From: an uncultured Oscillospiraceae bacterium | GTDB lineage: Bacteria > Bacillota_A > Clostridia > Oscillospirales > Oscillospiraceae | Length of the DNA stretch: 6,751 nucleotides | Direction of reading: 5' to 3' | Assembly (NCBI GenBank): GCA_900757695.1 | Contig: CAAEOU010000075.1 | Location: 1-6,751 of the forward strand | In this document: one piece after another, positions 1 to 6,252 of the stretch | Position numbering within the stretch: the first letter of the stretch is position 1 | Layout of the letters: the number at the start of each line of letters is the position of its first letter | Program-made: the position numbers and the translations under genes | Notes under the pieces: generated by a model | Told to the model about the DNA's origin: nothing | The model's input: only the letters and a program-made list of their open reading frames with translations | The model's database searches: none

Positions 1-2477
1 CGGTAGATATCGGTAACAGGGGTCTTCAGACCGTGATCAAAGTTTGCATAGCGCAGACGCACATCAGCCCAATAATCCGTGAGTTCCTGAACACCGGCCA
101 TATCGAAGCCGGTATCTCTGGGATTGCCCTGAAGTGCCGCCACAACGGCGTTCATAGAAGGCTGGGAGGTCAGGCTGGACATGGACGCCACGGCGGTATC
201 CACAATGTCAACGCCAGCCTCTGCTGCCATCAGCAGCGTAGCGACCTGATTGCCGGTGGTGTCATGGGTATGGAGGTGAATCGGAATACCAACCTCCTGC
301 TTCAAGGCACGAACCAGTTCCTTGGCCGCATAGGGCTTCAGCAGGCCGGACATGTCCTTAATGCAGATGGAGTGGGCGCCGATATGCTCCAGCTCCTTGG
401 CCAGCTTTACATAGTAATCCAGCGTGTAGCGGGTACGGGACTTATCCATGATGTCACCGGTATAGCAGATGGTCGCCTCGCAGAACTTGTTCTGCTTGAG
501 CACCTCATCCATGGCAATGGACATACCGGGTACCCAGTTCAGGGAGTCAAACACACGGAAGATATCAATGCCGCCCAGTGCCGACTGCTTTACAAACTCT
601 CTCACCACGTTATCCGGATAGTTCTGATAGCCAACGGTATTGGAGCCGCGGAGCAGCATCTGGAAGGGAATGTTGGGGATCTTCTCCCGGAGCAGATCCA
701 GACGCTCCCAGGGATCTTCATGGAGGAAACGATAGGCAACATCAAAGGTAGCGCCGCCCCACATCTCAAGGGAGAAGCAATCCGCCAGAATATCAGCAGT
801 GCCGTCCGCACCCTTGACCATATCACGGGTACGCATTCTGGTGGACAGCAGGCTCTGATGGGCATCGCGCATGGTGGTATCGGTAATCAGAAGCTTCTTC
901 TGATCCATGACCCACTGAGACAGCGCCTTGGGGCCCTTTTCATCCAGCAGCTGCTTGAGGGCAGGCTTGGGATGACCGGAGCCCTTGGGGAATCTGGGGG
1001 TGTCGTACTGCTTCCGCTCTGCATTGGGGTTTGCCACCTGAATGTTGGCGATGTACTTCAGTACACGGGTAGCACGATCCTTGGAATCCGTAATATCAAA
1101 GAGCTCGGGTGTCTCGTCAATGAACTTGGTATGGCACTTGCCGGCCACAAAGGTGGGGTGGCTCAGAATGTTGGAGACAAAGGGAATATTGGTCTTGACG
1201 CCGCGGACACGAACTTCGCTGATGGCACGCAGTGCCTTCCGGCAGGTGCCCTGGAAGCTGTTGTCCCAGCAGGTGACCTTGACCAGCAGGGAATCATAAT
1301 AGGGAGAAATCACCGTGCCCGTGGTGGCATTGCCGCCGTCCAGACGAACGCCATTGCCGCCGCCGGTGCGGTAAGAAGTGATCTTACCATTGTCCGGTGC
1401 AAAGTTATTGGTGGGATCCTCCGTGGTAACACGGCACTGAATGGCATAGCCGCGGACCTTTACATCCTCCTGACAATTCAGGCCGATGGCCGGATGGGAA
1501 AGCGGATAGCCCTCCGCAATGAGGATCTGTGCCCGAACCAGATCGATGCCCGTAACCATCTCAGTTACAGTGTGCTCAACCTGAATACGGGGATTCATCT
1601 CAATGAAATAGTAGCTGCCGGACTTGTCCACAAGGAATTCCAGCGTACCGGCGTTAATGTAGCCAACAGACTTGGCGATCTTTACTGCGTCATTCCGGAT
1701 CTTCTCGGTAATGGCGGGATCCACAGACCATGCCGGAGCGAACTCAACTACCTTCTGGTAGCGGCGCTGCAGGGAGCAGTCACGCTCACCAATATGGTAG
1801 CAGTTTCCGTATTTATCTGCCAGCACCTGAACCTCAATGTGCTTGGGCTCTACCAGAAACTTTTCAATAAAGATATCATCATTGCCGAATGCCTTCTGGG
1901 CCTCACTGCGCACCAGCTCAAAGGCAGGCTTTACCTCCTCCGGGGTGTCGCAGCGGCGCATGCCGCGTCCGCCGCCGCCAGCAGCAGCCTTCAAAATAAT
2001 GGGGAAGCCAAAGGAAATGGCCTTCTGAAGCGCATCGTCTCCATCCTTCAGGGGCTCTGTAGAGCCGGGGATAATGGGAACACCGGCCTTAATGGCGATC
2101 TGCTTGGCAGAGAGCTTATCGCCCATCATGGCAAGGATATCGCTGGGAGGCCCAATGAAAGCAATCCCCGCATCCTCGCAGGCTTTGGCAAAATCAGCAT
2201 TCTCGGACAGGAATCCATAGCCGGGGTGGATGGCATCCACGCCCCGGCGCTTTGCCAGATCAATAATTGCAGGAATATCCAAATAAGCGCCGACCGGGCT
2301 CTTATTTTCACCGATCAAATACGCTTCGTCTGCATGGGTACGAAACTGGCCGCCGGTATCCTCGTTGGAATACATGGCCACCGTATGCAGTCCAAGATCA
2401 TAGCAGGCCCGGAAAATACGAATGGCGATCTCACCGCGGTTGGCTGCCAAAACCTTGTTAAAGGGTTTCTGTGTCAC
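1..2477 (-). CDS. pyc: Pyruvate carboxylase, N-terminal 825 residues (3' end outside window)
   Basis: Biotin-dependent cytoplasmic enzyme converting pyruvate, bicarbonate and ATP to oxaloacetate (anaplerosis). My own minus-strand translation reads from GTG at 2477 without a stop to the window edge. Residues about 1-450 are the biotin carboxylase part: N-terminal KVLAANRGEIAIR, ATP-grasp glycine loop KAAAGGGGRGMR (about 162-173), ERDCSLQRRYQKVVE (about 230-244) and EMNPRIQVEHTVTE (about 292-305). From about 530 the carboxyltransferase TIM barrel begins with TDTTMRDAHQSLLSTR, followed by FSLEMWGGATFDVA, QMLLRGSNTVGYQNYP, the carboxylated-lysine motif IKDMSGLL (about 705) and the metal-binding HLHTHDTTGN (about 733-742). 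Having both domains in one chain separates it from two-subunit PYC and from OadA. Family members are about 1,140-1,150 residues, so roughly 320 residues (allosteric region end and biotin carrier domain) lie outside. GTG is chosen because GAGGTGA lies just upstream and no in-frame ATG fits. It has its own promoter and follows a terminator, so it is not part of the coaD operon. Confidence 0.97.
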   Translation of the reverse strand, partial: MTQKPFNKVLAANRGEIAIRIFRACYDLGLHTVAMYSNEDTGGQFRTHADEAYLIGENKSPVGAYLDIPAIIDLAKRRGVDAIHPGYGFLSENADFAKACEDAGIAFIGPPSDILAMMGDKLSAKQIAIKAGVPIIPGSTEPLKDGDDALQKAISFGFPIILKAAAGGGGRGMRRCDTPEEVKPAFELVRSEAQKAFGNDDIFIEKFLVEPKHIEVQVLADKYGNCYHIGERDCSLQRRYQKVVEFAPAWSVDPAITEKIRNDAVKIAKSVGYINAGTLEFLVDKSGSYYFIEMNPRIQVEHTVTEMVTGIDLVRAQILIAEGYPLSHPAIGLNCQEDVKVRGYAIQCRVTTEDPTNNFAPDNGKITSYRTGGGNGVRLDGGNATTGTVISPYYDSLLVKVTCWDNSFQGTCRKALRAISEVRVRGVKTNIPFVSNILSHPTFVAGKCHTKFIDETPELFDITDSKDRATRVLKYIANIQVANPNAERKQYDTPRFPKGSGHPKPALKQLLDEKGPKALSQWVMDQKKLLITDTTMRDAHQSLLSTRMRTRDMVKGADGTADILADCFSLEMWGGATFDVAYRFLHEDPWERLDLLREKIPNIPFQMLLRGSNTVGYQNYPDNVVREFVKQSALGGIDIFRVFDSLNWVPGMSIAMDEVLKQNKFCEATICYTGDIMDKSRTRYTLDYYVKLAKELEHIGAHSICIKDMSGLLKPYAAKELVRALKQEVGIPIHLHTHDTTGNQVATLLMAAEAGVDIVDTAVASMSSLTSQPSMNAVVAALQGNPRDTGFDMAGVQELTDYWADVRLRYANFDHGLKTPVTDIY

Positions 2478-2481
2478 AAAA

Positions 2482-2488
2482 TCACCTC
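2482..2488 (-). promoter_or_regulatory. Ribosome binding site of pyc (fixes a GTG start)
   Basis: GAGGTGA ends 4 nt before GTG at 2477 (7 nt counted from the GAGG core). It is the only good Shine-Dalgarno match near the N-terminus. The ATG at 2490 runs into TGA two codons later, so it cannot be the start. Confidence 0.8.
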
Positions 2489-2498
2489 ATTACAGTTT

Positions 2499-2523
2499 TA
2501 CGGGAGACACCTCTTCCCCCGTA
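2499..2523 (-). promoter_or_regulatory. Stem-loop in the pyc 5' leader
   Basis: In the transcript, UACGGGGGA (2523-2515) can pair with UCUCCCGUA (2507-2499), a 9-bp stem with one G-U pair and a 7-nt loop AGAGGUG. It lies between the promoter start site (about 2541) and the true Shine-Dalgarno at 2488. The loop carries the same GAGGUG hexamer as the real site. There is no T-run after the stem, so it is not a terminator. A role in translation or mRNA stability is inference only. Confidence 0.45.
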
Positions 2524-2547
2524 TATGTACAGTTACGTAGCATGGTT

Positions 2548-2576
2548 ATTATACTCCATCCCTTTGCGGATGTAAA
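2548..2576 (-). promoter_or_regulatory. Sigma-A promoter of pyc
   Basis: The minus strand has TTTACA (-35, 2576-2571), a 17-bp spacer and TATAAT (-10, 2553-2548). This matches the housekeeping consensus at 11 of 12 positions with the ideal spacing. The predicted start near 2541 gives a leader of about 64 nt before the GTG start. The promoter lies downstream of the preceding operon's terminator, consistent with independent transcription of pyc. Confidence 0.85.
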
Positions 2577-2598
2577 GCCCAGAAATCACAAATTTGAC

Positions 2599-2633
2599 GC
2601 ATTTCATGCAAGTTTGATTGTTTCATATTGCAT
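2599..2633 (-). promoter_or_regulatory. Possible operator region upstream of the pyc promoter
   Basis: This AT-rich stretch upstream of the -35 box holds GCAT-TTC-ATGC (2599-2609) and a second ATGCAA / TTGCAT pair (2606-2611 and 2628-2633, 16-nt spacer), plus a repeated TTTCAT 19 bp apart (2602 and 2621). Such clustered half-sites could bind a regulator of pyc, but short repeats arise by chance in AT-rich DNA and I recognise no known operator. The rest of the 241-bp gap between 2478 and 2718 holds only the promoter, leader hairpin and terminator listed separately; I see no small gene in it. Confidence 0.2.
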
Positions 2634-2661
2634 AACATTTCAGAAAATGTCCGAAAAAGCG

Positions 2662-2701
2662 CAAAAAAACACAACCTGCCCGGATTTTTCGGGCAGGTTG
2701 T
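2662..2701 (-). terminator. Intrinsic terminator of the uvrC-rsmD-coaD-coiled-coil operon
   Basis: A perfect 12-bp inverted repeat, ACAACCTGCCCG (2701-2690 on the minus strand) and its complement (2682-2671), encloses a 7-nt loop. On the minus strand the stem is followed by GTTTTTTTG, a run of seven T (2669-2663). It begins 17 nt after the stop codon of the coiled-coil gene. On the plus strand no T-run follows, so it works in one direction only. Confidence 0.93.
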
Positions 2702-2718
2702 ATGGAACATCTGAAATA

Positions 2719-3285
2719 TTATTTCTTGTTCTGTTCAGTCTTTGCTGCATTCTTGAGGGCCTTGCGGGCCTCCTTTACCTTGGCCAGCGCAGTGGTTTTG
2801 TCTTCCTTCCCCTTGGCCTGAAGGGCAGAGATACCAGCACGGAGGGTATCATAGGTCTCTGTTACAGATTTCTCCGCATCTGCCATGATCCGATCCGCAT
2901 AACTAAGTGCACCGGATACCAGCTCATCGCTCTGCTGCTGGGCATGATCCATGATCTCCTGCGCACGGAGCTTTGCCAGCTGAACGATCTGGCTCTCTTC
3001 AATCAGCTTTGCCGCACGCTCCTCTGCATCCTGAAGGATTTGATCCGCCTGCTTCCGGGTCTTTGCAGCATCCTTCTTGGCGTTGGTACGAAGCTCATTA
3101 CAGCTTTCGATGACTGCCTTGGACTGACTGAGTTCTTGGGGAATCTGTGTCTGGAGGGCGTCCACCAGATAAAGGAGCTGGTCCTTATCCACCATGCATT
3201 TATCCTGACCAAACAGGGAACCTCTTGCGTCGCTTACAAGCGCAGCGAGGCCTTCCAGCAGCGAATCAACGTTTGTTTTCTCCAT
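2719..3285 (-). CDS. Alanine-rich coiled-coil protein (ATPase subunit B/H-like or DivIVA-like), function unknown
   Basis: Predicted 188-residue, highly charged, mostly helical protein with no signal peptide, no membrane segment and no nucleotide-binding motif. Residues 1-65 hold a moderately hydrophobic helical section (DKDQLLYLVDALQTQIPQEL, about 34-53). Residues about 70-150 are a heptad-like coiled coil rich in Ala, Gln, Glu, Lys, with repeated A-x-x-I/L-x-x-x-A spacing. The tail is Lys/Ala-rich and basic (AKVKEARKALKNAAKTEQNKK). As far as I recall, proteins of this type often follow coaD in Clostridia and are labelled 'ATPase' or 'V-type subunit H' because of coiled-coil similarity; an actual ATPase role is not supported. 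The ATG at 3285 is chosen because AAGGAG sits 8 nt upstream; an earlier in-frame ATG at 3303 overlaps coaD and lacks such a site. It starts 4 nt after coaD and is the last gene of the operon. Reality of the gene is well supported, function is not. Confidence 0.88.
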   Translation of the reverse strand: MEKTNVDSLLEGLAALVSDARGSLFGQDKCMVDKDQLLYLVDALQTQIPQELSQSKAVIESCNELRTNAKKDAAKTRKQADQILQDAEERAAKLIEESQIVQLAKLRAQEIMDHAQQQSDELVSGALSYADRIMADAEKSVTETYDTLRAGISALQAKGKEDKTTALAKVKEARKALKNAAKTEQNKK

Positions 3286-3289
3286 GCGA

Positions 3290-3775
3290 CTATCTCCTTG
3301 CATTTAATCTGGCTCTGAATTCATCAATGACCGGCGCCGGGAGGAACTCACTGAGATCCACATCATACTCCGCCAGTTCCTTGACCGCACTGGAGCTAAG
3401 ATACATGTACTTTTCCTCCGCACACAGGAACATGGTATCCAGCTCAGGATTCAGCTTTTTATTCACGAGGCTCATGGTAAACTCAGACTCAAAGTCCGAC
3501 ACTGCCCGAAGCCCTTTTACAACGACACAGGCACCTTTTCGGCGGGCATAATGCGCAAGCAACTCATCCGACGCCTCCACCTCCACATTGGGAAGATGGT
3601 GGGTTGCCTTTTTGATCATTTCCACCCGTTCTTCTGCGGTAAACATCGGGTTTTTCTTCCGGTTGTAGCCCACGCAGACGATCAGCCGGTCAAAAATAGA
3701 GGCCGCCCGGGTGATGATATTGAGATGCCCCAGAGTAATCGGGTCAAAGCTGCCGGGATAAATGGCTGTTTTCAT
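3290..3775 (-). CDS. coaD: Phosphopantetheine adenylyltransferase (PPAT)
   Basis: Cytoplasmic nucleotidyltransferase of the fourth step of coenzyme A synthesis: 4'-phosphopantetheine plus ATP gives dephospho-CoA and pyrophosphate. The 161-residue length matches the family (about 160). The N-terminus KTAIYPGSFDPITLGHLNII carries the nucleotidyltransferase T-x-G-H motif (TLGH, 14-17). Also visible are VVVKGLRAVSDFESEF (about 84-99), typical of bacterial PPAT, and the nucleotide-binding YLSSSAVKELAEY (about 125-137), equivalent to the ISSTxVRE motif. The ATG at 3775 is preferred over the in-frame GTG at 3784 because that GTG is inside the AAGGTGA ribosome binding site, and MKTAIYPGSFDP is the usual family start. 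It begins 5 nt after the rsmD stop. The rsmD-coaD pair is common in Firmicutes. Confidence 0.97.
   Translation of the reverse strand: MKTAIYPGSFDPITLGHLNIITRAASIFDRLIVCVGYNRKKNPMFTAEERVEMIKKATHHLPNVEVEASDELLAHYARRKGACVVVKGLRAVSDFESEFTMSLVNKKLNPELDTMFLCAEEKYMYLSSSAVKELAEYDVDLSEFLPAPVIDEFRARLNARR
3294..3299 (-). promoter_or_regulatory. Ribosome binding site of the coiled-coil gene, inside the coaD 3' end
   Basis: AAGGAG is followed by an 8-nt spacer and ATG at 3285. It overlaps the last codons of coaD, which suggests translational coupling, and it decides the start in favour of 3285 over 3303. Confidence 0.8.
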
Positions 3776-3780
3776 AGGAA

Positions 3781-3787
3781 TCACCTT
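3781..3787 (-). promoter_or_regulatory. Ribosome binding site of coaD containing the rsmD stop codon
   Basis: AAGGTGA lies 5 nt upstream of ATG at 3775. Its final TGA is the stop codon of rsmD, so a ribosome terminating on rsmD sits on the coaD initiation site. This supports coupled translation and the 3775 start. Confidence 0.8.
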
Positions 3788-4320
3788 GTGTACAGATTCA
3801 CGGCTGTTTTGCCGTAATTATAATCTCTGGAGCATAGAAGCCCCCCCACTTCAGGAGGCATGACCTTGTCTTTGGGTCGCTCACAAATTATTATACCACC
3901 TTCCGACAAAATGTCAATTTCAGATATCTTTTGCAGTGCATTTTCCAGAGATTTTTCCGCATAGGGCGGATCCAGAAAAATCAGATCAAATTTTTCCCGG
4001 GCCGTGGAGAGATAGCGCAGATAATCCATCTGGAATACCGATGCCTGCTGGTCAAATTTCGTCTTTTTCAGATTGTCCTTGATGACCTTTACCGCCTCGG
4101 CGCTCTGGTCTACGATCACTGCGTAGTCCGCTCCCCGAGACAGCGCCTCAATGGCCAGCTGACCGCTGCCGCCAAACAGATCCAGCACTCTTCTCCCCTG
4201 AATATCGAACTGGATGATATTAAAAATCGCCTCTTTGACACGATCCGATGTAGGCCGTGTGGCCAGCCCTTCCAGCGTCTTTAATTTTGCGCCCCGTGCG
4301 CTGCCTGTGATCACTCGCAT
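3781..4320 (-). CDS. rsmD: 16S rRNA (guanine(966)-N(2))-methyltransferase
   Basis: SAM-dependent methyltransferase that modifies G966 (E. coli numbering) of 16S rRNA in the small subunit. The 179-residue length fits the family. N-terminal MRVITGSARG and TRPTSDRVKEAIFNI (21-35) are RsmD hallmarks. The SAM-binding motif I is VLDLFGGSGQLAIEALSRGA (45-64), and the catalytic N6/N2 amino-methylase motif is FLDPPY (115-120). The end FxxTAVNLYTR-like KTAVNLYTR is complete. The gene overlaps the uvrC 3' end by 10 bp, and AAGGAG lies 7 nt before its ATG within uvrC. Its stop codon is inside the coaD ribosome binding site. Assignment to G966 rather than another base rests on family similarity. Confidence 0.96.
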   Translation of the reverse strand: MRVITGSARGAKLKTLEGLATRPTSDRVKEAIFNIIQFDIQGRRVLDLFGGSGQLAIEALSRGADYAVIVDQSAEAVKVIKDNLKKTKFDQQASVFQMDYLRYLSTAREKFDLIFLDPPYAEKSLENALQKISEIDILSEGGIIICERPKDKVMPPEVGGLLCSRDYNYGKTAVNLYTR

Positions 4321-6176
4321 GATGATTCTCCTTTATCCTGCCGGTCCTGTCGGGACCTATAGTATTTGTAAACTTCCGCTGCGGTATTCCTTGGCACTAC
4401 CCCACTGAGCTCTTCCAACGATGCCGATGCAATGGCGCCAATGGTCTTAAAATGCCGCATCAGCTGCTGCTTCCGCTTATCTCCCACGCCGGGGATCTGA
4501 TCCAGCGAAGACCGCTTCATCCGCTTGGAGCGAAGCTCCCGCTGATAGGTAATAGCAAACCGGTGCGTCTCTTCCTGAATCCGTCCGATCAGGGAAAATA
4601 CCGCCTGATTGCCCTGAATGCCGATCTCCTCTCCCTGGGGCGTCACCAGAGCCCGTGTCCGGTGCCGGTCATCCTTTACCATGCCAAACACCGGTATGCT
4701 CAGCCCCATAGACGATATTTGCCGCAGCACCGTATCCGCATGAACCTGTCCGCCATCGATGAGCAGGGCGTCCGGCCGCTGATCAAAGCCCTTATCCCCG
4801 GCAAGGTAATGGGTAAACCGCCGCTCAATGACCTGCTGCATGGAGCCGTAGTCGTTGGGGCCTTCCATATCCCGGAGCTTAAAGCGCTTGTAGTCCTTTT
4901 TGCTGGGGCTGCCGTCCACAAATACCACCATGGAGGCTACAATATCATCGCTGCCCATGTTGGAGATATCATAGGATTCCAGCCGCTTTGGCAGATGTTC
5001 CAGCTTCAGCATGCTGCCCAGCAACTCCAGTGTCTTATTGGTACGCTCATAGTCGGTAGAAATGCGCTCTGCCTCCTCCTTGGCGTTGGCGCAGGCCAGC
5101 TCCACCAGACGCACATGGCCCCCCCGCTGGGGTACGGAAATCCGTACCTTTTTCCCGTATTCCTGCTGCAAAAGCTGCGCAAACAGCTCGCTGTCCTCCA
5201 TGGGACAGGGCAGATAGATGTCCTTGGGTGCAAGACCCCGGCGGAGATAGTATTGCTTGACCAATGTGGAAACGGTTTCCTCCCGCTGCTCCCCCACTGT
5301 GGTATCCAGTATCTCCACATCCTTATCAATGAGATTGCCCAGCACATAGTGCAGCACCGCAAAACCTGTTTTGGCAGTGCCCTGATAAATGCCGATCACA
5401 TCCGTATCCGCCATGGCGCCGGAACAGACCATCTGCTTCCGGGAAAGGGCCTCAATGGCACGGTAGCGATCCCGAAAGGCCGCCGCAGATTCAAAGTCAA
5501 GGCGCTCTGATGCCTCCTCCATTTGCTGCTTCAGCTGTGCGGCCAGTTCCTTATCCCGCCCCTCCAGCATTAGAATGCCCTGCCGGATTCGGGCCATATA
5601 TTCCTCCTGCCCCATGTTCTTCTGGCACCAGCCATCACAGTTGCCGATCTGGTAGTTGAGGCAGGTTCTCCCCTTCCCCACATCCCGTGGAAACTTTTTG
5701 CTGCACCCCGGAAGCTTCAGGGTGAGCCGAATGGTATCCAGCGCCTGCTGGGTCACAAAGCGCCCGCCGTAGGGGCCGAAATACCTTGCGCCGTCATTAC
5801 CTCGCCTTCCCGCCATAGAAAAGGTGGGGTATTCTTCCCGGAGATCCACCCGAATATAAGGATAGCCTTTGTCGTCCTTCAGCAAAATATTGTATTTGGG
5901 CTGATGGCGCTTAATGAGGCTGCATTCCAGCACCAGTGCCTCGAATTCCGAACCGGCTACGATATAGTCAAAGTTTGCGATATGGCTGACCATCAGCCGG
6001 GTCTTTGCATTATGGGCAGAGGAATCCTGAAAGTACTGGCTGACCCGGTTCTTGAGCTTTTTTGCCTTGCCCACATAGATAATGGTACCGGTTTTATCCT
6101 TCATGAGGTATACGCCGGGACTGAAGGGCAGCGACAGCACCTTGTCTTTTAATTCTTTTGGGGTCAGGATTTCCAT
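4311..6176 (-). CDS. uvrC: UvrABC excinuclease subunit C
   Basis: Dual-incision nuclease of nucleotide excision repair, acting with UvrA and UvrB on bulky lesions and cutting on both sides. At 621 residues it is full length (E. coli UvrC is 610). Domains in order: GIY-YIG nuclease (about 15-95) with GVY at 21-23, YVG at 34-36, Arg44 and Glu79; a four-cysteine cluster C158, C172, C180, C184 in the form CLNYQIGNCDGWC; UVR domain binding UvrB (about 208-243, LDFESAAAFRDR); RNase H-like 5' nuclease with D403 (SYDISN), D442 (GPNDYGSM), D474 (LLIDGGQVHAD) and H538 (EETHRFAI); and C-terminal helix-hairpin-helix (about 557-595, LDQIPGVGDKRKQQL). All catalytic residues expected from E. coli (D399, D438, D466, H538) are present. 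An in-frame extension to 6326 exists but overlaps HPr and the intergenic hairpin; ATG at 6176 with GGAGG upstream and MEILTPKEL is the family-like start. Confidence 0.98.
   Translation of the reverse strand: MEILTPKELKDKVLSLPFSPGVYLMKDKTGTIIYVGKAKKLKNRVSQYFQDSSAHNAKTRLMVSHIANFDYIVAGSEFEALVLECSLIKRHQPKYNILLKDDKGYPYIRVDLREEYPTFSMAGRRGNDGARYFGPYGGRFVTQQALDTIRLTLKLPGCSKKFPRDVGKGRTCLNYQIGNCDGWCQKNMGQEEYMARIRQGILMLEGRDKELAAQLKQQMEEASERLDFESAAAFRDRYRAIEALSRKQMVCSGAMADTDVIGIYQGTAKTGFAVLHYVLGNLIDKDVEILDTTVGEQREETVSTLVKQYYLRRGLAPKDIYLPCPMEDSELFAQLLQQEYGKKVRISVPQRGGHVRLVELACANAKEEAERISTDYERTNKTLELLGSMLKLEHLPKRLESYDISNMGSDDIVASMVVFVDGSPSKKDYKRFKLRDMEGPNDYGSMQQVIERRFTHYLAGDKGFDQRPDALLIDGGQVHADTVLRQISSMGLSIPVFGMVKDDRHRTRALVTPQGEEIGIQGNQAVFSLIGRIQEETHRFAITYQRELRSKRMKRSSLDQIPGVGDKRKQQLMRHFKTIGAIASASLEELSGVVPRNTAAEVYKYYRSRQDRQDKGESSCE
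4328..4333 (-). promoter_or_regulatory. Ribosome binding site of rsmD, inside the uvrC 3' end
   Basis: AAGGAG with a 7-nt spacer to ATG at 4320. The uvrC reading frame passes through it as GAA TCA TCA TGC GAG TGA, so the last residues of UvrC (ESSCE) are encoded by the rsmD initiation region. Confidence 0.8.
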
Positions 6177-6185
6177 ACTACCGTT

Positions 6186-6190
6186 CCTCC
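6186..6190 (-). promoter_or_regulatory. Ribosome binding site of uvrC
   Basis: GGAGG (within TGGAGGA) with a 9-nt spacer to ATG at 6176. It rejects the 50-codon upstream extension, which would need to initiate inside HPr. Confidence 0.8.
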
Positions 6191-6202
6191 ATGGGATTGT
6201 TT

Positions 6203-6242
6203 GAAGAAAGAATGCCCCATGACCATGCGGCCACGGGGCATT
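6203..6242 (-). terminator. Stem-loop with weak T-tract between HPr and uvrC
   Basis: AATGCCCC (6242-6235) pairs with GGGGCATT (6218-6211). The inner part (GTGGCC with GGTCAT) extends this to 14 pairs with two G-U pairs and a GCAT loop. The stem starts 10 nt after the HPr stop and is followed by CTTTCTTC, a T-rich but interrupted tail. It is either a moderate intrinsic terminator for the HPr transcript or a partial attenuator that lets some transcription into uvrC. I see no convincing sigma-A promoter between the hairpin and uvrC, which has only about 26 nt of room upstream of the start. Confidence 0.65.
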
Positions 6243-6252
6243 GGATGCTGAA

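Noticed and set aside
2499..2523. Riboswitch or attenuator-type terminator in the pyc leader
   Set aside because: The leader is only about 64 nt, the stem lacks a following T-run, and no known riboswitch core was recognised.
33..2540. 835-codon open frame on the plus strand
   Set aside because: It is the exact in-register antisense of pyc, has no recognisable domain and low-complexity hydrophobic and glycine-rich content, and no ribosome binding site was found; the opposite strand encodes a clear pyruvate carboxylase.
3286..3303. ATG at 3303 as the start of the coiled-coil gene
   Set aside because: It would overlap coaD by 14 bp and includes the AAGGAG site that serves the ATG at 3285.
2422..3318. 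298-codon open frame on the plus strand
   Set aside because: Antisense to the pyc start, the terminator and the coiled-coil gene; it would cross a strong terminator and two sets of minus-strand signals. In register with the coiled-coil gene, so codon bias explains it.
3776..3784. GTG at 3784 as the coaD start
   Set aside because: The GTG is part of the AAGGTGA ribosome binding site for the ATG at 3775.
4452..5510. 352-codon open frame on the plus strand
   Set aside because: In-register antisense of uvrC, which has all catalytic residues; explained by codon bias.
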